DNA of 24,477 nt from Patescibacteria group bacterium (lineage in GTDB: Bacteria > Patescibacteriota > Kazan-3B-28 > UBA10110), in the NCBI GenBank assembly GCA_003524745.1, contig DQGN01000017.1, forward strand, positions 5,848 to 30,324. Direction: 5' to 3'. The notes under the pieces are model-generated. The model saw only the letters and a program-made list of their open reading frames with translations. It was not told the DNA's origin and searched no databases. The translations under genes and the position numbers were made by a program. Positions 12,721-20,473 of the stretch are shown piece after piece; the stretch's first letter is position 1, and the number at the start of each line of letters is the position of its first letter.

Positions 12721-15402
12721 ATGGCCATCACTCTAACAACTGATATTAAAGTAATTGAATCACAGATAACCGAAACTTACCAATTGCCGGTAAAAGTTTA
12801 TTTTGGTCGGGGAGTATTTAAGCAGCTACCAGATTTTTTAACCAATAAATATAAAAATATTTTAGTAGTAGTTGGTAATCATCTAAAGTTAGACCCAGAA
12901 TTTAAAAACGTTATTTCTAATATTCAAGATAGGTCGCGAGCTGTAGTATATAGGGGAGTAATCAATAAATCTACTCCCGAACAAATCAATCCATTATTAC
13001 AGTTAGTGCGCGCTGCCAATTTTGATGTAATTGTGGGTGTTGGGGGGGGGACAATTTTGGATAGCGTTAAATCGGTTGCTTATTTAGCTCACACCGAAGG
13101 CGATATCGAAGATTATTTAGAAGGAAAATCAGCAAATCAACTCGGAATTTCGTGGGTTGGTGTACCGACTAATGCTGGAACGGGTAGCGAGGTTACACCT
13201 TGGGCAGTTATTTGGGGCGAGGACGGTAAAAAACATTCTTTACACAAGCCAGAAATGTTTGCTGATTTTGTAGTAGTTGACCCAGCTCTTACTGATAATC
13301 TTCCCAAAAACGAAACGGCTCTTACTGGAGCAGATGCATTTACTCAAGCAGTAGAAGCTTACTGGAATGTAAATAATAATCCAACTTCTGACAGATATGC
13401 CTTAGAAGCAATTAAGATTTTATTCAACAATCTACCCAATACAATTAATCATTCAACTCCAGAATTACGCGATCAGGTTATGTGGGGGGCGTTGTTAGCT
13501 GGCTTAGCATTTTCTAATACTAAAACTACAATTTGTCATACCATTTCTTATAAATTAACCAGCAAATTCAATGTTCCTCATGGTCAAGCTGTGGTTGTAA
13601 CCCTACCATTAATGTTAAAGAAAATAATCCCGGTTTTAGAAGAAAGAAGTAAGCCACTACTTGAAGCACTTGGGTCTAACAATGCCAATGAAGCTGTAGA
13701 TGTCACTAAATTATTTATCCAAAATATTGGTCTCAAAACTACCCTTATCGAATTAGGTATTTCACAAGATGACCTATCTGTTATTGTGGCAGATTTACCG
13801 GTTAATAGGTTATCCAATTCTCCAGTAGTTCCAACTACTGCTGAATTGTTGGTTTGGTTAGCAGATTTAACTGTGCCGACTGGATCGGTGTCAATAGTGC
13901 AAACAGGTTTAAAATTAACAGACAAGGATTATCAGTGGAGTGCCGATCTATCTCGATTAAGAGATATCTTAGATGTTGCTGGAGTTAAGTATTGGTTAGA
14001 TATGGGTACTCTTTTAGGAGCGATTCGCGAAGGCCGGTTTATTGGTTGGGATGATGATATAGATTTATCTTTTCCTATTACAGACGCTCCCAAAGTGTTG
14101 GCGCTCGTTGATCAATTTTTCGCCTTGGGTTATCGAGTAGATGTTACGGATTCCTCGCTCTATTTAAGTGGTCTCGGCAAACCCAAGGTTGGTTTAGCTT
14201 TTTACCGCGAGCGCGGCGACCATGTCTGGATTTCTTTTTTGATCAAATATCCTAGATTTGATCGGATTTTGCGCCATGTCCGTCGGGTAGCCAATAAGAT
14301 TATTTATCAACCATGGCAACGCGGGTTGCCTAAGTTGGAACAAAATTTTTATACTTGGTCCCCAGTTTTTCTACGCCAAAGTATTCGTCAATTTGGATTT
14401 TGGATAGAAACTGTACTGGGTGAACGCAATTATGCCTTAGTCGTTCCACGCAGATTAGTGGATAATCTTACCACAATCAAATTTTATGGATTGAATTTCA
14501 ATGTGCCACATCCCGTTGAAGAATATCTAGCTTTGATGTACGGAGAAGACTGGCGTATACCCAATTCGAACTGGCATTGGGAGGATACTAAGGCGATTAA
14601 TTATCAATTTGTGCCATTTACCCGTCGAGCTGACTATAATTTGTTTAATGCACAGGATACTAGTGCAATTGAACACCAAATTATTGATCGATTTAATCAT
14701 GTTGGTACGAATTGGATTGAAGAAACGGCTAGTGATGATAATTTCGAATGGCAAATCATCAAAGATTGGCTGGGTCAACCCATTGGTTTGGAGCAAAAAG
14801 TTTTAGATGTGGGATCGGGCAAGGGTAAGTTTACTAGCAAAATTCAGGTGCAGGGATTTGCGGTAGTGGGTGTAGAACCAGCCAGTAATTTGATCACAGC
14901 GGCTCGAACATTTCATCCTAATGTAGAGTTTGTCCATGCCGGGGCGACGCAGTTACCGTTTCCCGATAGCACTTTTTCTCATCTTGTTTGTGTGGAAGTT
15001 TTGGAACATTTGCCAGATACAGATCGGGCCATTCGTGAATTTTATCGGGTGTTAAAACCATCTGGTCAACTTTTGATTATTGATAAAAATATTACTTCTT
15101 GGCACTATCTTTACTTGATTCCAACAGTATTATGGAAGTGGACCAAAGAAATCACTAATCAATGGATGTATCCTCGTAAATTCCCGTTTCGGGAAAAATA
15201 TTTTACACCTCAAACTCTCACCATCCTTTTACGGAAATATTTTCCAGAGACTACTTGGCAAGGTTTACAGTTTAAACCTAATGTTCGTGTGCGTAGTGGG
15301 TTCAAGCAGTGGTATTGGGTAGGAAATCAAAAAATTTCTGGGTTGTTACATCGGCATTTCCCCGCGCGAGATTTTTATTTAGCTTGGCGAGCTACTAAAT
15401 AG
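12721..15402 (+). CDS. Trifunctional fusion: phosphonoacetaldehyde reductase-like alcohol dehydrogenase, LicD, SAM methyltransferase
   Basis: An 893-residue protein with three domains. (1) Residues 1 to about 390 are an iron-type alcohol dehydrogenase: NAD-binding G-G-G-T-I-L-D at 108-114, N-A-G-T-G-S-E, and metal residues D205, H273 and H287. The expected second His is Gln209. By position after ppd it should reduce phosphonoacetaldehyde to 2-hydroxyethylphosphonate, like PhpC/FomC. (2) Residues about 400-630 are a LicD-family transferase with D-M-G-T-L-L-G-A and the catalytic-type W-D-D-D-I-D-L (443-449), closing with M-Y-G-E-D-W-R-I-P; LicD moves phosphocholine from CDP-choline to glycans, and here HEP from HEP-CMP is proposed. 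(3) Residues about 660-893 are a class I methyltransferase with D-V-G-S-G-K-G (696-702) and V-L-E-H-L-P. The frame is unbroken, so the fusion is real in this assembly. Codons 108-110 form a nine-G run. Confidence 0.88.
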   Translation: MAITLTTDIKVIESQITETYQLPVKVYFGRGVFKQLPDFLTNKYKNILVVVGNHLKLDPEFKNVISNIQDRSRAVVYRGVINKSTPEQINPLLQLVRAANFDVIVGVGGGTILDSVKSVAYLAHTEGDIEDYLEGKSANQLGISWVGVPTNAGTGSEVTPWAVIWGEDGKKHSLHKPEMFADFVVVDPALTDNLPKNETALTGADAFTQAVEAYWNVNNNPTSDRYALEAIKILFNNLPNTINHSTPELRDQVMWGALLAGLAFSNTKTTICHTISYKLTSKFNVPHGQAVVVTLPLMLKKIIPVLEERSKPLLEALGSNNANEAVDVTKLFIQNIGLKTTLIELGISQDDLSVIVADLPVNRLSNSPVVPTTAELLVWLADLTVPTGSVSIVQTGLKLTDKDYQWSADLSRLRDILDVAGVKYWLDMGTLLGAIREGRFIGWDDDIDLSFPITDAPKVLALVDQFFALGYRVDVTDSSLYLSGLGKPKVGLAFYRERGDHVWISFLIKYPRFDRILRHVRRVANKIIYQPWQRGLPKLEQNFYTWSPVFLRQSIRQFGFWIETVLGERNYALVVPRRLVDNLTTIKFYGLNFNVPHPVEEYLALMYGEDWRIPNSNWHWEDTKAINYQFVPFTRRADYNLFNAQDTSAIEHQIIDRFNHVGTNWIEETASDDNFEWQIIKDWLGQPIGLEQKVLDVGSGKGKFTSKIQVQGFAVVGVEPASNLITAARTFHPNVEFVHAGATQLPFPDSTFSHLVCVEVLEHLPDTDRAIREFYRVLKPSGQLLIIDKNITSWHYLYLIPTVLWKWTKEITNQWMYPRKFPFREKYFTPQTLTILLRKYFPETTWQGLQFKPNVRVRSGFKQWYWVGNQKISGLLHRHFPARDFYLAWRATK
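13042..13050 (+). repeat. Nine-G homopolymer inside the dehydrogenase coding region
   Basis: Three consecutive GGG codons encode Gly108-Gly110 of the nucleotide-binding loop. Synonymous glycine codons would avoid the run. Runs of this length are classic slippage sites in phase-variable surface-glycan genes; a one-base change would remove most of the dehydrogenase and all of the LicD and methyltransferase domains. Confidence 0.9.
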
Positions 15403-15409
15403 ATTAATT

Positions 15410-17296
15410 ATGGCAAATCTATTTATTACAACTGGACGCAAAGTGAAACAATTGGCTCAACTTGCGCATCTGCGAGTAGTTTGGAATGAAATAAAACGAC
15501 CTACCCAAGAATTATCCCGGCCAGTTTTAACGGTATCAGATCAATTACAATTGGCCATCGATTGGTTGTTGTTAGCGCATGTGGCAGTAACTCAACAAGG
15601 TTTTTCTGCTAAGTATACTTTGGCCACAGAATGGGACCGATCTTATCCAGAGACCACAGGCTATATAATTCCTACACTTATTAACTATTCGCTACAAACC
15701 ACATATCGCAATGAGGATATTAAGCAGGTTATTATCAAGTCAGGGGAATGGTTGCTTAGCATCCAACAGCCTACGGGGGCTTTCCTAAACTATGAAGGTG
15801 ACCAGGCAATGGTTTTTGATACTGGCCAGGTTATTTTTGGTTTATGTGCTATTTATCGCACCACCCAAGATATTCGTTATTTATTGGCGGCAAAGAGAGC
15901 CGGTGATTGGTTGCTGGGGGAACAAGAAGTAGATGGTGCGTGGATTAAACATGCTTATAAACAAAGACCGCATGTTTATTATTCCTATGTCAGTTGGGCC
16001 TTATTGGAATTGGCACACTTTGATCCAGATTCAGGCTACCGCGAGACTGCGATAAAAAATTTGGATTGGGTAGTTAACCAGCAACAGCTCAATGGTTGGT
16101 TTAATCATTTTTCTTTTATTCCCGGACCAGCCAATCTGCACACGATAGGCTACACTTTACAAGGATTACTGGCGGCCAGTGAAATTTTAGGCGATGAAAA
16201 ATATTGTAAAGCGGCACAACTCACTGCTGATCGTTTGTTAATATTAAATCAATCAAAGGTTTTAGAGGGTATTTATACTAACCAATGGCAATCAGTGGGT
16301 CGTTCACGCTGTTTGACTGGTTTGGCCCAAATTGGTTTAGTCTGGCAAAAACTATTTTCTATCACCCAAGATAAAAAATATCAACAGGCCGCTATCAGTG
16401 TATTTTCCTACTTGCAAACAGTGCAAGTTGTGACGGGACATAACCCTGATATTAAAGGAGCTTTAGCTGGCAGTGTACCTTTGTGGGGGGATTATCTCCC
16501 CTTTGCTTATCCTAACTGGGCGCCCAAATTTTTTATTGATTTAGGTTTGGCCGTCCAAAATAATCTTGTTGTGCCAAGTTCCATTATAGCTTTAACGGAA
16601 TTAACGCAAGTTTTCCACCAAGCCCAGGTTAGATATTGGCTTAATATGGGTACTTTGTTAGGGGCAGTAAGGGGTGGGGCGTTGATTAAAGGAGATATGG
16701 ATATTGATTTAGGAATCGTAGTAGACGAGGTACCCAAGGTCTTACCTTTATTGGCTCAACTAGGAAAGCAAGGGTGGAGAGTTGATGTAACGACTTTTTC
16801 TATATTTTTTTCTAAACCCACTAAAGGAATATTAATCGAATTGATGATTTATCAGCATTACCAAGACCAACTTTGGACACCATTAGTAAAAATTTTGCCT
16901 CGATTTAACAGATTATTGCAATATGCAGATTTAATTGCCGAGCGATCTTTATATAAGCAATATCACCAAAACATCCCTTGGCATCATCGATTAGCGTATG
17001 GGTTAATTCCGCGATGGCTAGATCGCCCCACCCGTCACGGTTTATTTCATCTCAATGCATTTTTTGGTCAACAACATCAGGCCATGGCTTTCCCAGATAA
17101 ATTTATAGCTACCCTTGTCCCAACCTGTCTGTATGGTCAAGAATTTCCTGCTCCCAGCCCTGCCGGAGAGTATCTACATCACATTTATGGGTCAGATTGG
17201 CGTACCCCCAATCCGTATTGGCGAGTGGATATGGTACCTGCTATCGATCGGACGATTTTTAATACAAAAGATCAAGCGAAGTACACCTTAATTTAA
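15410..17296 (+). CDS. Alpha/alpha-toroid domain fused to a LicD-family transferase
   Basis: A 628-residue protein. Residues about 40-370 are helical repeats with recurring Q-x-x-x-G-x-(W/F)-like motifs (I-Q-Q-P-T-G-A-F, E-Q-E-V-D-G-A-W, Q-Q-Q-L-N-G-W-F), as in alpha/alpha-toroids of glycan lyases, epimerases and six-hairpin glycosidases; no family or catalytic residue could be fixed. Residues about 395-628 are LicD-like: L-N-M-G-T-L-L-G-A at 411-419, G-D-M-D-I-D-L-G at 428-435 with D429, D431 and D433, and a closing I-Y-G-S-D-W-R-T-P. The LicD part is a clear paralogue of the one in the preceding gene. No signal peptide, so cytoplasmic. It starts 7 bases after the previous stop and is probably cotranscribed. 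Transfer of a second headgroup, or to a second acceptor, is inference. Confidence 0.75.
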   Translation: MANLFITTGRKVKQLAQLAHLRVVWNEIKRPTQELSRPVLTVSDQLQLAIDWLLLAHVAVTQQGFSAKYTLATEWDRSYPETTGYIIPTLINYSLQTTYRNEDIKQVIIKSGEWLLSIQQPTGAFLNYEGDQAMVFDTGQVIFGLCAIYRTTQDIRYLLAAKRAGDWLLGEQEVDGAWIKHAYKQRPHVYYSYVSWALLELAHFDPDSGYRETAIKNLDWVVNQQQLNGWFNHFSFIPGPANLHTIGYTLQGLLAASEILGDEKYCKAAQLTADRLLILNQSKVLEGIYTNQWQSVGRSRCLTGLAQIGLVWQKLFSITQDKKYQQAAISVFSYLQTVQVVTGHNPDIKGALAGSVPLWGDYLPFAYPNWAPKFFIDLGLAVQNNLVVPSSIIALTELTQVFHQAQVRYWLNMGTLLGAVRGGALIKGDMDIDLGIVVDEVPKVLPLLAQLGKQGWRVDVTTFSIFFSKPTKGILIELMIYQHYQDQLWTPLVKILPRFNRLLQYADLIAERSLYKQYHQNIPWHHRLAYGLIPRWLDRPTRHGLFHLNAFFGQQHQAMAFPDKFIATLVPTCLYGQEFPAPSPAGEYLHHIYGSDWRTPNPYWRVDMVPAIDRTIFNTKDQAKYTLI

Positions 17297-17298
17297 TT

Positions 17299-18540
17299 AT
17301 GATGAAACATGTTCTAGTTATATCTTATTTTTTCCCTCCGATTTATTCTGTTGAGAGTACTATGGCACTAAATTCAGTTAAATACCTTTCTCTTTATGGT
17401 TGGGAGCCAACAGTAATTTCTGCAGTTAGGTCAGAAGAATTCGGTAAAGATTTATTTGTTTCAGTATCATTCCCAGAAGTAAAGATAATGCGAACTTTTT
17501 CATGGGAGAATTTTATTTCTCGGGCAATAAACTGGCTGGGTGTAGTTTCTGATGCCATGTTCGGTTGGGCGCCATTTGCTTGGTTTGCGATTCGATCTAT
17601 AACGTCGTCCTTACCAATTGAGGCGATTATTTCTCGGGCGAATCCTATTACATCTCATTTAGTAGCGTTTCGCTTGAAACGCCAATTAGGTATACAGGTG
17701 CCGTGGGTAGTTTTATTTGGTGATCCTTGGACGCAAAATCCTTATGTCAAATATAGGTGGCCGTGGGTTAAACCATATCGTGAACGCATCGAAAAAACAA
17801 TTTTGCAAGAGGCTGATGCAATTGTGGTGACAACCGAACTCACTAAACAATTACTTGTAAGCAAGTATGGTTTAGCGGATAAAATTCATGTCCTTCCCAA
17901 TACATATGATCCAGCCGAATTTGTTAATCTTGTAGCATTACCAGTTCCCTATACTGATCACCACCAAACCATGGTCTTAACTTACGCCGGTAATTTATAT
18001 GGTTTGCGATCGCCAGAGCCGCTCTTCAGGGCTTTACAAATAATTTGTCAGAAAGGGTTGATGTCTTATAAACAGATTAAAGTAAGACTTATTGGTTCAG
18101 TAGGTGAATTTACTTCTCTGATTGACCAATATCAACTCCAAGATATGGTGGAAGTGGTAGGTAACCTGCCACGATACCAAACTTTACAAGAACTATCCCA
18201 TAGCGATGTGTTATTATCTATTGATGCCGCTCTACCAGCACCGAGCATATTTCTACCAGCCAAATTAATGGATTATTTAGCCTTGAATAAACCAATTTTA
18301 GCGGTTACTCCGGTAGGGGAAACAGCCAATCTTATTAAAAGGACTGGTTCTGGTTTTGTAGTATCGCCAGAAGATCCCACTGCGATAGCTTTAGTTATCG
18401 AAGAGATGTATTTATTATTTAGTCAGGGCAAATTGGTTACCACATACAACAAAACCGAGGTTAATCGTTATAGTGCCTTGGATTATGGCAAACAGTTAAC
18501 GACTTTGCTAGATCAATTAGTGGTATCTAAAATTTCCTGA
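17299..18540 (+). CDS. Glycosyltransferase family 4-like
   Basis: A 413-residue GT-B protein. The N-terminal domain starts V-L-V-I-S-Y-F-F-P-P, the usual first strand and loop of Glyco_trans_4_4. The C-terminal domain has L-T-Y-A-G-N-L-Y-G and a donor site with P-A-K-L-M-D-Y-L-A-L-N-K-P-I-L. The final Glu is in the P-A-K-L-x-D-Y form seen in UDP-FucNAc/FucNAc-type GT4 enzymes rather than E-x7-E. It begins two bases after the toroid-LicD gene, so it is part of the phosphonate operon. Its 3' end overlaps the convergent amidotransferase gene by 28 bases, leaving no room for a terminator between them. Confidence 0.82.
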   Translation: MMKHVLVISYFFPPIYSVESTMALNSVKYLSLYGWEPTVISAVRSEEFGKDLFVSVSFPEVKIMRTFSWENFISRAINWLGVVSDAMFGWAPFAWFAIRSITSSLPIEAIISRANPITSHLVAFRLKRQLGIQVPWVVLFGDPWTQNPYVKYRWPWVKPYRERIEKTILQEADAIVVTTELTKQLLVSKYGLADKIHVLPNTYDPAEFVNLVALPVPYTDHHQTMVLTYAGNLYGLRSPEPLFRALQIICQKGLMSYKQIKVRLIGSVGEFTSLIDQYQLQDMVEVVGNLPRYQTLQELSHSDVLLSIDAALPAPSIFLPAKLMDYLALNKPILAVTPVGETANLIKRTGSGFVVSPEDPTAIALVIEEMYLLFSQGKLVTTYNKTEVNRYSALDYGKQLTTLLDQLVVSKIS

Positions 18541-20471
18541 CACCACAATTCGATTATCATCGGTAACCAAACTGCGGTCCAAGACACGCGGTTATTCATA
18601 AAATCCGTGCGAAGATTCTGGATAACTTGAGGTCGAAATAATCCTCTTTTTGCTACAATCTCAGGTGATAATAGCTCGTTCATTATCGGTTGCAGGTCGG
18701 TTTTTAACCAATACTCTAGGGGTAGACTAAAACCCAATTTAGTTTGTTGATCAATATCTGGTGGCAGTAGATCGCGCACTGCATCAATCAGGATGCGCTT
18801 GTTGCCCGAACTGCGGTAAGTAGCTGGACGAGAAAAAAAGAAATTACGGTACCCTAATTTAGTGTAATCGGGCAAGTTAATCGCTAAATTAAGCAACTGC
18901 GTGTCTAAATAAGGGACTCGCACCTCTAATGATTGATACATGGAAACTGCATCCATATCCCGCAATAATTGATTTTGGGTGTAGGTCTGTAAAGTCATCA
19001 GAGAAGTTTGTTGGATAACGGAAGTTGCGTTCGGCTGCTCTTTGGTTGGTAACAGGCTGTTGGCTAATTGGCCAGGCGGCTGTTGGCGCAGCCAATCTTT
19101 GTTAGTTGGGGTTAGCAACTGATCGACTCCGATCTTGCTGAATATTTGATTTTCTGATAAAAATTTGTTGGTTATATTGCTAAATCCGCGTAATTTATTA
19201 ATAGCTCGGCTGAATTTCTGTCCCGGGGGAAATCGATCAAATATTGGCCATGACGCCAATCGAGCGATGACAGTAAGCACTATTTGCCCTAAAAGCGATT
19301 TTTGCCAAGTGGCGAAGTTGACTAAACGATTAAACCAAGGGTAACCGGCGAATAGTTCGTCTCCGCCCAAACCGGATATAGCCACCTTGAGATAGGGGCT
19401 CGCAGCTTTGGCTACCAAGTAAGAGTTGAGTCCGTCGACGGAGGGCTGATCTAGTGCCCTGACAAATTGGCGGAGCTGCTCTCTCACCTCTACCCCGGTA
19501 ATTTGAATCCGCGTGTGGTCTGTACCGATATATTGGGCAATTTGTTCGGCCCTAGCAGTTTCGTCGATGTTCCTGCCTTCTTCTGTAAAACCAATTGAAA
19601 AAGTTTTAATTGGTTGGGGACTAACCTTAGCCATTAAAGCGACTAAGGCGGCCGAGTCCACCCCTCCGCTTAAAAAAGCTCCCACCGGGACATCGCTGAC
19701 CAGCTGTGATTTTACCACCGCTTCTAAATTATTTCGTAGGAGACTAACTAATTCAGGGTAGAGTAATTTCTCTAAATCTGCGCCTAAAGTCCGGTCGAAT
19801 TCCCAGTATTTATGTAGCGCCATTTTCCCATCCCGATAAGTTAGATAATGAGCTGGTAGCAGCATGTGAACGCCCTGCAGAAATGTGGTTGGTTGGGGGA
19901 TTGATCCGTAATTCAACAACTCTGCGAGAGCCCTTAAATTGATGGTGCGAGGGATGCCGGTATGGGCTAACAAACCCTTCATTTCGGAAGCAAACACCAA
20001 AGATTGCTCTCCCGAATGATACAACAACGGCTTAATACCCAGGGGATCTCGGGCTAATAATAATTGTTGATAGTTGGGTCCGGGGCGTTGATCATAAATC
20101 GCTAAAGCAAATATTCCGCGCAACCGTTGCAAAAAATCATTACCATAAATTTCATAGAGTTTTAATACCACTTCGGTATCAGAATTAGATTGAAATTGGT
20201 GTCCTGCTTGCGCTAATTTATCCTGCTCTTCCCGGAAATTATACATCTCGCCGTTATAAGCAATCCAAATATTGCCGGCCGAGTTGCTCATCGGTTGATG
20301 ACCGGCCGCAGACGGATCGATAATAGCCAATCGCACAGCGCCCAAAGCTGTGGTTGGATTATGCCAAGCTCCCTGATCGTCAGGCCCGCGATGTTGCATC
20401 GCAGTGAGCATGTTTTTGATTTGATCAGGCTGGCTGCTAATCTGGCCAGCGATACCGCATATACCACACAT
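18513..20471 (-). CDS. asnB: Asparagine synthase-type glutamine amidotransferase
   Basis: A 652-residue cytoplasmic enzyme. The N-terminal class II glutaminase domain has Cys2 (M-C-G-I-C-G-I-A-G), H-R-G-P-D-D, Y-N-G-E-M-Y-N and S-D-T-E. The C-terminal synthetase has the ATP PP-loop S-G-G-V-D-S near residue 267 and G-L-G-G-D-E-L-F-A-G-Y near 366. These transfer ammonia from glutamine to an adenylated carboxylate. Standard AsnB makes asparagine. Within polysaccharide loci the same family (for example WbpS) is proposed to amidate uronic acids, which fits the setting here. It starts two bases after the preceding glycosyltransferase on the same strand, so the two are an operon. Which substrate it uses cannot be decided from sequence. 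Confidence 0.88.
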   Translation of the reverse strand: MCGICGIAGQISSQPDQIKNMLTAMQHRGPDDQGAWHNPTTALGAVRLAIIDPSAAGHQPMSNSAGNIWIAYNGEMYNFREEQDKLAQAGHQFQSNSDTEVVLKLYEIYGNDFLQRLRGIFALAIYDQRPGPNYQQLLLARDPLGIKPLLYHSGEQSLVFASEMKGLLAHTGIPRTINLRALAELLNYGSIPQPTTFLQGVHMLLPAHYLTYRDGKMALHKYWEFDRTLGADLEKLLYPELVSLLRNNLEAVVKSQLVSDVPVGAFLSGGVDSAALVALMAKVSPQPIKTFSIGFTEEGRNIDETARAEQIAQYIGTDHTRIQITGVEVREQLRQFVRALDQPSVDGLNSYLVAKAASPYLKVAISGLGGDELFAGYPWFNRLVNFATWQKSLLGQIVLTVIARLASWPIFDRFPPGQKFSRAINKLRGFSNITNKFLSENQIFSKIGVDQLLTPTNKDWLRQQPPGQLANSLLPTKEQPNATSVIQQTSLMTLQTYTQNQLLRDMDAVSMYQSLEVRVPYLDTQLLNLAINLPDYTKLGYRNFFFSRPATYRSSGNKRILIDAVRDLLPPDIDQQTKLGFSLPLEYWLKTDLQPIMNELLSPEIVAKRGLFRPQVIQNLRTDFMNNRVSWTAVWLPMIIELWCQEILDTTN

Positions 20472-20473
20472 AA

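Noticed and set aside
12721..15402. The three-domain gene read as an assembly or frameshift artefact
   Set aside because: The frame is open throughout, each domain has intact motifs, and the linkers code without stops; read-level checking is still listed as a test.
8160..17296. Locus read as phosphonate degradation
   Set aside because: No C-P lyase, phosphonatase, PhnA or phosphonate ABC transporter gene is seen; pepM and ppd are biosynthetic.
9492..17296. Fosfomycin or another antibiotic as the end product
   Set aside because: No radical SAM methylase (Fom3) or epoxidase (Fom4) homologue is present; LicD domains and glycan genes point to a surface polymer.
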